DNA of 64,000 nucleotides, from contig NC_090034.1 in assembly GCF_037176765.1 (NCBI RefSeq), forward strand, positions 22,607,375 to 22,671,374, read 5' to 3'. The notes under the pieces were generated by a model. It ran no database searches. It saw only the letters and a program-made list of their open reading frames with translations, and had not been told where the DNA came from. A program made the position numbers and the translations under genes. This stretch comes from Anolis sagrei. Lineage: Eukaryota > Chordata > Lepidosauria > Squamata > Anolidae. Position 1 is the stretch's first letter. Each line of letters opens with the position of its first letter. Shown here piece after piece: positions 55,269 to 64,000 of the stretch.

Positions 55269-55649
55269 TCCTGGTAAGGTTCTATACTTGGTCTCTTCTT
55301 AGCACCATCTGCAACATTTTATTTCTACACCTGAGGGGGTTCTTTGTAATTCAAAGGCATATCAGGACAAACCAGTACCCTTCTACAATCTATCTTTATT
55401 AAGGAAAAATAGTTTTAGAATTGTGCAAGTTGAGCATCCCTTACTTGCAATTCTGAAATCCAAAATTGTCTACCTGGATATCTGAGATATTGACCCTTTT
55501 GCTTTCTAATTCTTCAATGTACACAAATTGTTTCATTGAATGATTTTAACTTGCAACTGTTAGAAAACGTCCTGCAAAAACCACAATATTTTAATTTTAA
55601 ATGCTGTGTACAAAATGATCTTCAGGCTATGTGTAGAAGGGATACATGA

Positions 55650-56800
55650 AACAACAGTGATTTATTTATTTACTTGCTTACTATATTTCTACCTTGCTCT
55701 TCTCACCCCAGAGGGGACTCAGAGCAGGTTACAAATTATGGAAAAATTTAATGCCGCATCATACATACAAATAAACAAATATAACATCTCAAATTATAAA
55801 ACAGTTTAAAACATATAAATACAATAAAACAGATTTAAAAATATAGTGCCTAATCCCATGGTCACTATTCAAGCTGTTACATTCAAGTCAGATTCCATAT
55901 TACACTATTCCCCGAATGCCTATGTACAAAGCCAAGTCTTTAACTTTTTCCTGAAGACCAGGGGGAAGTCTGAATATCACTGGTGAAGGAGTTCCATAGC
56001 TGAGGGGCCACCACTGAGAAGGCCCTGTCTCTCATCCCCACAACTCATGCTTGCGAAGGGGGTGGGACCGAGAACAGGGCCTCCCCAGCAGATCTTAATG
56101 TTCTAACTGGCTCATAGAGGGAGATGTGTTCGGACAGATAAGTTGGGCCAGAATCATTTAGGGCAGTGGTTCTCAACCTGGGGTCCCCAGATGTTTTTGG
56201 CCTTCAATTCCCAGAAATTCCAACAGCTGGTAAACTGGCTGGGATTTCTGGGAATTGTAAGCCAAAAACATCTGGGGACCTCAGGTTGAGAACCATTGAT
56301 TTAGGGCTTTATAGGTCAAAGCCAGCACTTTGAACTGAGCCCGGTAGCAAACTGGCAGCCAGTGGAGCTGACATAACAGGGGAATTGTGTGCTCCCTATA
56401 TGGCACTCCAGTGAGGTATCTGGCTGCTGCCCATTGGAGTATTTGACGCTTCCAGACAGTCTTCAAAGGCAGCCCCACATATAGTGCATTGCAGTAGTCT
56501 ATTCATGATGTAACAAGAGCACAGACCTCCGTGACCAAGTCTGGCTTCTAAAGAGAGGGGCACAGCTGACGCACACGTTTTAATTGTGTGAATGCTTCCA
56601 GGTTCAATGAGGAGTCTAGGAGAACTCCCAAGATGTGAATGTGTGACTTCAGGGGGAACGTAGCCCCATCCAGCACAGGCTGTAACCTTATACGCTGTTC
56701 GACCTTTCGACTGACTATTCCCGCGAGATATCTCAAATTTTGTTTCTCAGGGTTAACCTGGAATGATGTGAGTTGTAGTTTGCCCACAACCTTATGCATT
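55650..56800 (-). mobile_element. Old L2 LINE 3' part
   Basis: Minus-strand pieces read YREHTIPLLCQLHWLPVCYR (56281-56478) and LRYLAGIVSRKVEQRIRLQP (56548-56808), parallel to the L2 at 30464 but more decayed. The 3' UTR is at 55660-55740. A hAT MITE splits it. Confidence 0.85.
56164..56298. mobile_element. hAT-type MITE inside old L2
   Basis: The ends CAGTGGTTCTCAACC and GGTTGAGAACCATTG are inverted. An exact 8-bp target duplication ATTTAGGG is at 56156-56163 and 56299-56306. Confidence 0.93.
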
Positions 56801-56819
56801 TTGTACAATTAAAATTGAC

Positions 56820-57336
56820 TTTTTCAAATAGTACCCAAGCTAGTCATATAATGTAGTTTCATACTGCAGTATATGGCAGCATAAATGAGGCCAGGGTCTA
56901 TACTTTTAAAAAACCAGTTTATAACTATTGGTTTGCAAAAGAGCAGCTGATATATCAGAAATATGGAATGGTCCCCTTAACCGACCTTGATCAAAGTGTT
57001 CTGGGCTTCTCCCAAAAGTGCAGATTGTAATCTCAATATTTGGCCACAGATCAGCAATACTCAGTGTTGGTTTATGGATGGGAGAGGCGAGCAAACAAGC
57101 CCTGATATTTGCTCCTCCATCTCTAGTGGATCTGCCTTTAAGGCTGCTCTCAGGGGCACTGAAGAAATGATGGATTATTAATATAGAGCAGGCCCCACTC
57201 TGAAATAGGATCGGAAGGGTAAATCAACACACTTCGCAAGAAAATCTGTTTTTATTGCACAAGGAAAATAGATATCCTGCAAGACTCATCCATCTTTTCA
57301 ACTGCCTTTGGTTTCTATCTTACTAGCAAACATCCA

Positions 57337-57377
<41 letters not shown>

Positions 57378-57415
57378 TTAATAGGAGAGAGTTATAACCA
57401 TCTATTTCTCTTGGT
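56820..57415. other. Intergenic, short repeats only
   Basis: A worn MITE end lies near 56830-56895 and a TTG microsatellite at 57338-57376. No gene is seen. Confidence 0.45.
57338..57376. repeat. (TTG)n microsatellite
   Basis: About 13 TTG units, just outside the LINE target duplication. Confidence 0.93.
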
Positions 57416-57498
57416 TTTTTTGTCGTGTCAGAACAACCAGTCTAACAGAACAAAGCAAACAAACAGAAAAATACACAACTTGTGAGTTTGGTAGCTGG

Positions 57499-57822
57499 TT
57501 AAATGTCCTTTGACCAGTATCTGGCCACTTGGAGTGCTTCCGGTGTTGCTGCAAGAAGGTCCTCCATTGTGCATGTGGCAGGGCTCAGGTTGCATTGCAG
57601 CAGGTGGTCAGTGGTTTGTTCTTCTCCACACTCGCATGTCGAGGATTCTAGTTTGTGGCCCCATTTCTGAAGGTTGGCTCTGCATCTCGTGGTGCCAGAG
57701 CGCAGTCTGTTCAATGCCTTCCAAGTTGCCCAGTCTTCTGTGTGCCCAGGAGGGAGTCTCTCATTTGGTATCAGCCATTGGTTGAGGTGCTGGGTTTGAG
57801 CCTGCCACTTTTGGACTCTCAC
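57499..57822 (-). pseudogene. LINE C-terminal Cys/His segment
   Basis: It has 107 codons ending [15 protein letters not shown] and stop. Its CxC...HxxxxC motif is shared with the copy at 54296-54487 ([15 protein letters not shown]). Confidence 0.85.
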
Positions 57823-57994
57823 TTGCCGAGGTGTTCCAGCGAGTGTCTCTGTAGATCTTAGAAAACTATGTCTAGATTAAAGTCGTTGGCGTGCTGGTGA
57901 TACCCAAACAGGGGATGAGCTGGAGATGTCTCTGCCTTGGTCCTTTCACTATTGGCTGCTACTTCCCAGCGGATGCCAGGTGGTGCAATACCGG

Positions 57995-58714
57995 CTAAGC
58001 AGTGTAATTTCTCCAGTGGTGTAGGGCGCATGTCTCATTAAGAGCCACATCCACTGTTTTAGTATGGTGAGATGTGTTCCACACCGGGCATGCATACTCA
58101 GCAGCAGAGTAGCACAGCGCAAGGGCAGATGTCTTCACTGTATCTGGTTGTGATCCCCAGGTTGTGCCAGTCAGCTTTCGTATGATATTGTTTCTAGCAC
58201 CCACTTTTTGCTTGATGTTCAGGCAGTGCTTCTTGTAGGTAAGAGCACGGTCCAGAGTGACTCCCAGGTATCTGGGTGCGCTGCAATGCTCCAGTGGGAT
58301 TCCTTCCCAGGTGATCTTCAGAGCTCGGGATGCTTCTCTGTTCTTGAGATGAAAGGCACATGTCTGTGTTTTAGATGGGTTAGGGATCAGCTGGTTTTCC
58401 CTGTAGTAGGCAGTAAGAGCACCTAGAGCTTCGGAGAGCTTCTGTTCTACAGTCTCAAAGCTCCCTGCTTGAGCAGTAATGGCACGATCATCAGCATAGA
58501 TGAAGCTCTCTGTCCCTTCTGGCAGTGGCTGGTCATTTGTATAGATGTTGAACATGGATGGAGCAAGCACGCTCCCCTGAGGCAGGCCATTCTTCTGTTT
58601 CTGCCATCTGCTTCTCTGGCCCTGAAACTCAACAAAAAATGCTCCAGTGGGATTCCTTCCCAGGTGATCTTCAGAGCTCGGGATGCTTCTCTGTTCTTGA
58701 GATGAAAGGCACAT
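57995..58714 (-). pseudogene. LINE reverse transcriptase, C-terminal half
   Basis: It has 239 codons with FVEFQGQRSRWQKQ, NGLPQGSVLAPSMFNIYTND, FIYADDRAITAQ and the post-RT block SAPRYLGVTLDRALTYKKHC. The YADD catalytic motif is intact in this copy. Confidence 0.87.
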
Positions 58715-58993
58715 GTCTGTGTTTTAGATGGATTAGGAATCAGCTGGTTTTCCCTGTAATAGGCAGTAAGAGCGCCTAAAGCCTTGGAGAGCTTCTGTTC
58801 AACCACTTAAAAGCTCCCTATTTGTGCGGTGATGGCATGATTGTTGGCATAGATGGAACTCTCTGTCCATTCTGCCAGTGGCTGATCATTTGTGTAGATG
58901 TTAAACATTGATTGTGCAAGCACTGTTCCCCTGAGGCAGGCCGTTCTTCTGTTTCCGCCATCTGCTTCTCTGGCCCTGAAACTCAACAAAAAA
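58288..58993 (-). repeat. 353-bp tandem duplication inside the LINE RT
   Basis: 58288-58640 recurs at 58642-58993. The junction carries GCTCC on both sides, a microhomology. The copies are identical over about the first 90 bp and then differ at many positions. Confidence 0.88.
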
Positions 58994-59779
58994 GCTCCTG
59001 TTTTGTAGCAGGTTTCCTATGAGGCGGGTGAGGTGGTAGTCCTTTGTGATATTATACATTTTTCTCAGGAAGAGGTGGTGGTTCACAGTATCATAGGCTG
59101 CTGACAGGTCTATGAAGACAGCTCCTGTGATCTGCTGCCTTTCAAAGCCATCTTCTATGTGCTGAGTCAGGTTCAGCACTTGCGATGTGCAGCTTTTGCC
59201 TTTTCTGAAGCCAGCTTGCTGTGGGATCAGACAGGGGTCTATTTTTTCCATAATTCTATGCAAAATAAGTCTCTCCAGAACTTTGTAGAGGTGGCACAGC
59301 AGGGAGATTGGTCTGTAGCTTTTTGGGTCATTACGGTCTTTGCCTGGCTTCAAGATGGCGATGACTCTTGCTTTCCTCCAGATTTTGGGGATCTGACAGA
59401 ATGCCGTGCAGTTGTTCATCAGCTCCAGCAGCCAGCGCCTTGCTTTGGGACCAAAGTTCTTGATTTGTTCCATCCGTAGGTCATCCAGGCCAGCTGCTTT
59501 GCCATTTTTACATTTATTGAGAGCCATGTCCAATTCAATAGATGTAAAGGGTTCATGGAGGTTGTTGTTCTCAATCTCTGGTTGCCTGGCTATTGGTTTC
59601 TTTCCTACTTTGGTGGCAAAGTTGGGTTTCCCATTCTTCAAGAGTTGGTGTGCTATCTGATCTGCCTTTATGTTGGCATGGGTATTAGTTTGTGAGGGGT
59701 CATTGCTCAACCGTCTCATAGTCTCCAAGCTTTCTGGCTGCTCCTGTCCATGTCGACCTCTGTGATCAGTTTGATCCAC
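58901..59779 (-). pseudogene. LINE reverse transcriptase, N-terminal half
   Basis: It has 292 codons from the pre-RT linker through AGLDDLRMEQIKNFG, SYRPISLLCHLYKVL and FIDLSAAYDTVNHHLFLRKM to KNGLPQGN, where the frame shifts near the end of the second duplicated copy. Confidence 0.85.
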
Positions 59780-60795
59780 TGTTCTTTCTTGGCTTCAGAG
59801 ATGGAGGACACAATGCTCTGCGCTGCCTGGAGGGTTTGCTCACTAAATGGGTCTTCGTTGTGGAGCCTGTAATAGTTTTCCAGCAAGGCAGCTGTTTCAG
59901 GGGTAATGCCCTGAAGGTAGTTGGTTCTGCAGCCTCTTGGTATCGAGGCCTGTGAGCAGGTTTTCACAATTTCAATAAAGTGCTCGTATTCCTCAGGGAT
60001 TGGCGCGGCCGATGTGATCATGTCATCTAACATGTCTGAGAATTTAGTCCAATCTGCCTTTCTGAAGTTGAATCTTCGTTTAAATCGAACTTCCTGAGGC
60101 CTTATTGTTGGGAACAGTTGGCATACTATTAGTCGGTGCTGTGTGTTTGGGATTGGTGGTCCCACTGATTTGGTGCATTGCTGTACGATGCTGTCGCTCA
60201 CAAATAGGAGGTCTGGGTTGTAGCCTCGGTGCCATCTCCCGCTGTTGTAGGATGGTGGAAGCTTGCTATCATGGATGAGTGATAGTTTGTGCAGTTCAGA
60301 CCAGGACAGGACAGCCTCTCCATTTCTGTCCTCTTGGGCATAGCCCCATACGTGGCTATGGCTGTTGAAGTCACCAATAACTACCGCCCTTTGATGCCTG
60401 TCAAAGTTCTCGGGGGAGGAGAAGCAGAACTCTTCATTTGGGGGCTTGTACACAGAGGTGATTGTGATGTTGTTAAGCTCTACTGTTATAACCTCTATAT
60501 TGTTTTCTTCAGTATTGTGGGCACTGCTGACTTGGAGGCCTGGTTTGACAAAGACGGCGCTTCCATACTGCGCATGTGGTCTTTCTGCTACTAAGACCAT
60601 TCCTGGAACTTTGGGTCGTTTCTGTTGTTCATCCCTGTGTGTTTCTTGGACACACAGCACATCGCATTTCTTATCTCGGCACAGTTCGTAGAGCAGTTGC
60701 TCTTTGGCAGCTGACATGCCTTCGATATTGATTGAGATTATTGTCATGGTTGGTCCTGAAAAGGACAGTTGGTTGTTTTGCTTGCTTGCTTGCAT
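59716..60795 (-). pseudogene. LINE endonuclease segment (Vingi/Ingi-like)
   Basis: It has 359 codons with AP-endonuclease motifs: N (IISINIEGM), E (VQETHRD), D-N (IGDFNSHSH), D (YNPDLLFVSD) and H (NTQHRLIVCQ). The frame is open throughout. Confidence 0.88.
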
Positions 60796-61047
60796 GCTGG
60801 TCGCTTCTGTGGCGAGAGAATCTGCCGTCTACGAAGACGTTGCCCAGGGGACGCCCGGATGTCTTGCAATCCTGCGAGGAGGCTTCTCTCATGTCCCCCC
60901 ATTTCTCTTGGTGTTAATCTAAAATACTGGTTTTAGAGAAGAGCCATTCCCAGTTTGGGTTCAAGTCTCCAAGTTGCCATGAAATTCATCGTTTCAACTT
61001 GAACCAATCTCTAGGTCTTCTTTTTTCTCCTCTTTCCAAAACATTTA

Positions 61048-61511
61048 ACATATTACAATTTCCTTATTACATTGTCATGCAATTGCTCAATGGTATAGAA
61101 TCCTGAGGGTTGTAGTTTTACTCTTTCGAAGAGTGGCTGATGCATCATCAAACTACAAATCCCAGGATTCTATCACCAGCCATGCCAATTAAAATCAAAT
61201 CAAACATATTGCAATTACCTTATTACACTGTCATGCAATAGCTCAATGGTATGGAATCCTGAGTTGTAGTTTTTCTCTTTCAAAGTGTGCTGATGCCTCA
61301 CCAAACTACAAATCCCAGGATTCTATCACAAGCCATTGCAATTAAAATCTTGTCAAACATATTACAATTTCCTTATTACACTGTCATACAATTGCTCAAT
61401 GGTATGGAATCCTGGGAGTTGTAGTTTTACACTTTCAAAGAGTGCTGATGCCTCACCAAACTATGACTCCCAGGATTCTATCACCAGCCATGGCAGTTAA
61501 AATCGTGTCAA
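61048..61511. repeat. Three tandem copies of a 153-156-bp foldback unit
   Basis: Units start ACATATT at 61048, 61204 and 61357. Each contains GGAATCCTG-GTTGTAGTTTT and its inverse AAACTACAA-TCCCAGGATT, so each unit can fold on itself. Copies differ at about one base in ten by eye. Confidence 0.85.
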
Positions 61512-62199
61512 ACTGCATTAATTATACAATGTAGATTCATCCTTCAAGCGATATTAGATGGCAATAAATATGTCGTGTAAACCACAAATAATTTTAAAGG
61601 AAGGCATTCATATCGTAATACATTTTGACTCAGTCATTAATCAAACTGGAGATTGCAGTCAAGAAATCAGACAGAAACTCTAAAAGGGCAGCAATGAAAT
61701 AGCTAGATAATAGTCTTTCAAGTGTCAAGCCGTCTGATTAGCTATCAAAGTCAGACTCATCTGAACCAGAGCATTTCTTATTTCTCTGAGTGGTTTTCAG
61801 AGCTGGTTAAAAAGACCTGGCAAGAAGAAAATCAACTCTTTTAAAATGTCATGCGGGAGGAGAATTCTGCGAATACAATAGACAGCTAAGAAGAAAAATT
61901 AATGGGTCTAAAGAGCAAATCAAGCCTGAATTCTCCCTAGATGCCAGAAGCATTGAACTGAAGCTCTTACGTAGTCGAATCCAGACTTTCATGAGCTTAA
62001 CTTTTTCAGATTCAGTTATTTGCAAGTTTGGTATCAATAACCAAAATACATGCTATTTTTCTATATAGGAAACTGTGTCTTTCACAAAGGAAACCCAAAT
62101 ATATTTCTGCAGATAAACACTTCTGGATAAATAGAGAGGATATTCCACCTGAGTATTTGGAAATACTTAATTGTTCTAAGAGCTGTTTGGCACTGGAAT
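61512..62199. other. Intergenic, no gene recognised
   Basis: Nothing identifiable beyond short AT-rich words. Confidence 0.4.
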
Positions 62200-62402
62200 A
62201 TGTTGCTGCCTCAAAGTGTGTTGGAGTTTCCTTCTCTGGATGCTTTTAAGCAGGAGCTGGATGACCATCTGTCAGGAGGGCTTTGATTGTGCTTTCATGC
62301 CTGGCAGAAGAGGGTTGGACTGGATGGCCCTTGGGGTCTCTTCCAACTATAAGGTAGAGGTAAAGGTTTTCCCCTGACATGAAGTCCAGTCGTGTCAGAC
62401 TC

Positions 62403-62438
<36 letters not shown>

Positions 62439-62500
62439 TAATAATAATAACAATAATAATAATAGAATCCTTCCAACTATAGGATTCGATGATGATGATG
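62200..62500 (+). mobile_element. CR1 tail with a truncated SINE and (TAA)n inserted
   Basis: CR1 text runs CTCAAAGTGTGTTGGAGTTT to CTTCCAACTATA. A 118-bp insert (62352-62469) follows, flanked by an exact 12-bp duplication CTTCCAACTATA (62340-62351, 62470-62481). The insert is the antisense of the ACA-type SINE tail plus a TAA/CAA repeat. Confidence 0.82.
62403..62464. repeat. (TAA)n microsatellite
   Basis: About 20 AAT units with two CAA changes lie inside the SINE insertion. Confidence 0.93.
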
Positions 62501-62568
62501 ATTATTATTGTTAAAAAATAATATTGTTGTGGTTATTATTATTACTATTATTACTATTATTATTATTA

Positions 62569-63209
62569 TTAGTGTACCCGCCACGCATTGCTGTGGCCAA
62601 CCTTCCCTCTTTCTCTTCTTCTTTCCCTCCTTCCTTCACTCCCACTTTCCTTCCCGTCTTTCCTTCTTTTCTTCCTTTCTTCTGTCTCTTTCCTTCCTTC
62701 CCTTTTTTCTTTTTCTTCTGCTGTCTCTCTTTTCTACCTTCTCTCTTTCCTTCTTTCTTTCCTTCCCTCCCTCTTTCTCTACATCTTCCCCCCTTCCTTT
62801 GCTCCCTCTCTCCTTCCTTCCTTCTCTAACTTTCCTTCCTTCCCCCTTTTTCTTTCCCTCCCTCTTTATCTCCTTTCTTCCTTCTCTACCTCTTTCCTTC
62901 CCTCTCTCTTTGCTTCCATGCTTCCTTCTCCCTTTCCTTCTTTCTTTCCCTCCTTCTTTTCTTTCTTTCTTTTTTCCCCTCCCCTTCCCTCCCTCTTTCT
63001 TCCTTTTTCTGTATTGTCATGTAGCTTTTCGTCATTTAGCTTTTGGGAGCTTTTTAAGTCCCTTCTGCTGTGTTTTTCAGTGTTTTTGTGAGTGAAGGAC
63101 ATACATTGGGTTATTAGATGTCTTGTGTCCAAATTTGGTGTCAATTCCCACAGTGGTTTTTGAGTTCTGTTAATCCCACAAATGAACATTATATTTTTAT
63201 TTATATAGA
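62569..63209 (-). mobile_element. Helitron (non-autonomous, 641 bp) with polypyrimidine tract
   Basis: On the minus strand it starts A|TCTATATAAATAAAAATA at 63209 and ends CTAA|T at 62572-62569. A GCCAC/GTGGC hairpin lies at 62580-62597, 7 nt from the end. Next to the hairpin is about 400 bp of TTCC-type sequence (62598-63005). The 5' 200 bp match the Helitron at 29581 (GGGATTAACA, CCAAATTTGGACACAA). Confidence 0.88.
62598..63005. repeat. (TTCC)n-rich polypyrimidine tract
   Basis: Nearly all C and T. It produces long Ser/Phe/Leu/Pro frames on the plus strand that are low-complexity artefacts. Confidence 0.92.
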
Positions 63210-63224
63210 TTATTATTATTCTAA

Positions 63225-63678
63225 AGTAGGGGCTAGGTGGCCATCTTTTGGGTGTGCTCTGATTGGGAGTGCTTTTCCCACCTGGCAGAAGGAGTTTAGA
63301 TTGGCTGGCCCTTGGGGTCTCTCCCAACTTTAAGGTAAAGGTTTTCCTCTGACATAGTCTAGTAGTGTCTGACTCTGGGGGTTGGTGCTCATCTCCATTT
63401 GTAAGCCGAAGAGCTGGCGTTGTCTGTAGACACCTCCAAGGTCATGTGGCTGGCATGACAGTATGGAGTGCCGTTACCTTCCAGCCGGAGTGGTACCTAT
63501 TGATCTACTCATATTTGCATGTTTTTGAATTTCTTGGTTGGCAGAAGCTGGGGCTAACAATAGCGGGAGCAAACCCCGCTCACCGGATTTGAACTGGTGA
63601 TCTTTCGGTCAGCAAGTTCAGCAGCTCAGCCATTTAACCCACTGCGCCACCTGGGACTCCTTCCCAATTTTATGATTC

Positions 63679-63690
<12 letters not shown>
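63225..63690 (+). mobile_element. CR1 tail split by a SINE
   Basis: CR1 text GGGGCTAGGTGGCCATCTTT to TCTCCCAACTTTA resumes at 63662 as TCCCAATTTTATGATTCTAT. The flanking 11-mers TCCCAACTTTA and TCCCAATTTTA are the target duplication (10 of 11). Confidence 0.82.
63333..63661 (-). mobile_element. ACA-type tRNA-derived SINE
   Basis: On the minus strand: tRNA-like head (GGCGCAGTGGGTTAAATGGC, GATCACCAGTTCAAATC), then the body with CCTTGGAGGTGTCTACAGAC and a tail ending CTTTACCTTA. It is nearly full length, of the same family as 1820-2147. Confidence 0.88.
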
Positions 63691-63711
<21 letters not shown>

Positions 63712-63714
<3 letters not shown>

Positions 63715-63860
63715 GGAGGGGCTGGATGGACATCTGTTGGGAGAGCTTTGATTGTTTTTTCATGCCTGGCAGAGGGGGTTGGACTGGATGGTCCCTGGGG
63801 TCTCTTCCAACTATAGGATTCTATTATTATTATTATTATTATTATTGAGATTATTATTTG
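63712..63860 (+). mobile_element. CR1 tail unit with (ATT)n end
   Basis: GGGGCTGGATGGACATCTGT to CTTCCAACTATAGGATTCT, followed by an ATT run. It is preceded by another ATT run at 63679-63711. Confidence 0.82.
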
Positions 63861-63865
63861 TATTA

Positions 63866-64000
63866 TTAAGCAGGGGCTAGGTTGCCATCTGCTGGGGGTG
63901 CTTTGATTGTGCTTTTCCAGCCTGGCAAGAAAAAAAGGGTTGGACTCGATGGTCCTTGGAGTTTTTCCCAACTTTATGATTCTATTATTATTATTATTAT
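63866..64000 (+). mobile_element. CR1 tail unit with (ATT)n end, at window edge
   Basis: CAGGGGCTAGGTTGCCATCT to CCCAACTTTATGATTCT, followed by an ATT run that reaches the end of the window. Confidence 0.82.

Larger units (their letters stand above)
57416..60900 (-). mobile_element. Vingi/Ingi-like LINE, apparently full length
   Basis: It is 3485 bp, flanked by a perfect 12-bp target duplication ATTTCTCTTGGT (57404-57415, 60901-60912). Minus-strand order: 5' UTR starting GGGGGACATGAGAGAAGC; endonuclease (IISINIEGMSAAKEQLL, CVQETHRD, VIGDFNSHSHVWG) at 60795-59716; reverse transcriptase (KPGKDRNDPKSYRPISLL, PQQAGFRKGK, FIDLSAAYDTVNHH, LPQGSVLAPSMFNIY, FIYADDRAI) at 59779-57995; C terminus with Cys/His motif (CRANLQKWGHK, CECGEEQTTDHLLQC) at 57822-57499; short A tail after TCTGACACGAC. 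A 353-bp internal tandem duplication breaks the RT, and at least one other frame change lies before the C terminus. The clade name is from motif memory; I-group is firmer than Vingi. Confidence 0.88.

Noticed and set aside
62508-63095. 195-codon Ser/Phe/Leu/Pro-rich open frame, and two overlapping ones
   Set aside because: They arise from the TTCC polypyrimidine tract of a Helitron; low complexity, no domain, no splice context.
1-64000. CRISPR arrays, bacterial-type operons or Polinton-like genes
   Set aside because: No such structures: repeats are transposon families, microsatellites and minisatellites, and the genes are spliced vertebrate genes.

Overview
The window is nuclear DNA of a squamate reptile, most likely an anole or other iguanian lizard. 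Evidence: split vertebrate genes with GT-AG introns, and the repeat mix. That mix is tRNA-derived SINEs of the lizard (Sauria/ACA) kind, a 5S rRNA-derived SINE, CR1 tails ending in ATTCTATG motifs, and L1, L2, RTE-like and Ingi/Vingi-like LINEs side by side, with Helitrons, many hAT MITEs and a few solo LTRs. The species call is inference; no database was searched.

Host genes. (1) The 5' part of ALG1, an ER mannosyltransferase, lies on the minus strand at 463-3373: four exons, residues 1-180, with the rest off the left edge. (2) A complete CIMIP2B (FAM166B), a ciliary microtubule inner protein, lies on the plus strand at 8801-18403: six exons, 320 residues. (3) A complete two-exon galanin/spexin receptor of the GALR2 type lies on the minus strand at 50090-55074, 373 residues. 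All exon joins keep frame and the lengths add up. The three genes belong to unrelated pathways (N-glycan assembly, motile cilia, neuropeptide signalling) and share no evident operon-like logic. ALG1 and CIMIP2B diverge from an intergenic stretch of about 5.4 kb.

Layout. 1-3.4 kb: ALG1 exons with a SINE and MITEs in the introns. 3.4-8.8 kb: intergenic, dominated by a minus-strand Helitron, a CR1 tail inside it and a solo LTR inside the tail. 8.8-18.7 kb: CIMIP2B, whose last intron holds a 4.45-kb L1 bounded by an 11-bp target-site duplication. 18.7-29.5 kb: CR1 end, a CpG-rich 840-bp hAT element, a SINE, a LINE 3' end, a 5S SINE. 29.5-34.7 kb: a nested stack of Helitron, solo LTR and L2. 35-49 kb: two copies of one hAT family (one split by a solo LTR, one by an L2 tail), a Helitron with tandem repeats and a polypurine tract, and a 43-bp minisatellite. 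49.5-55.1 kb: receptor gene with a repeat-filled intron. 55.6-61 kb: an old L2 and a nearly full-length Vingi-like LINE with a perfect 12-bp TSD. 61-64 kb: a three-unit tandem repeat, another Helitron and a run of CR1 tails with ATT microsatellites, two of which were hit by SINEs at the same site.

The strongest structural observations are exact target-site duplications read directly from the sequence for at least ten elements. They give a relative order of insertions. They also tie a chimeric SINE to its apparent LINE partner, because both ends of the SINE match both ends of that LINE.
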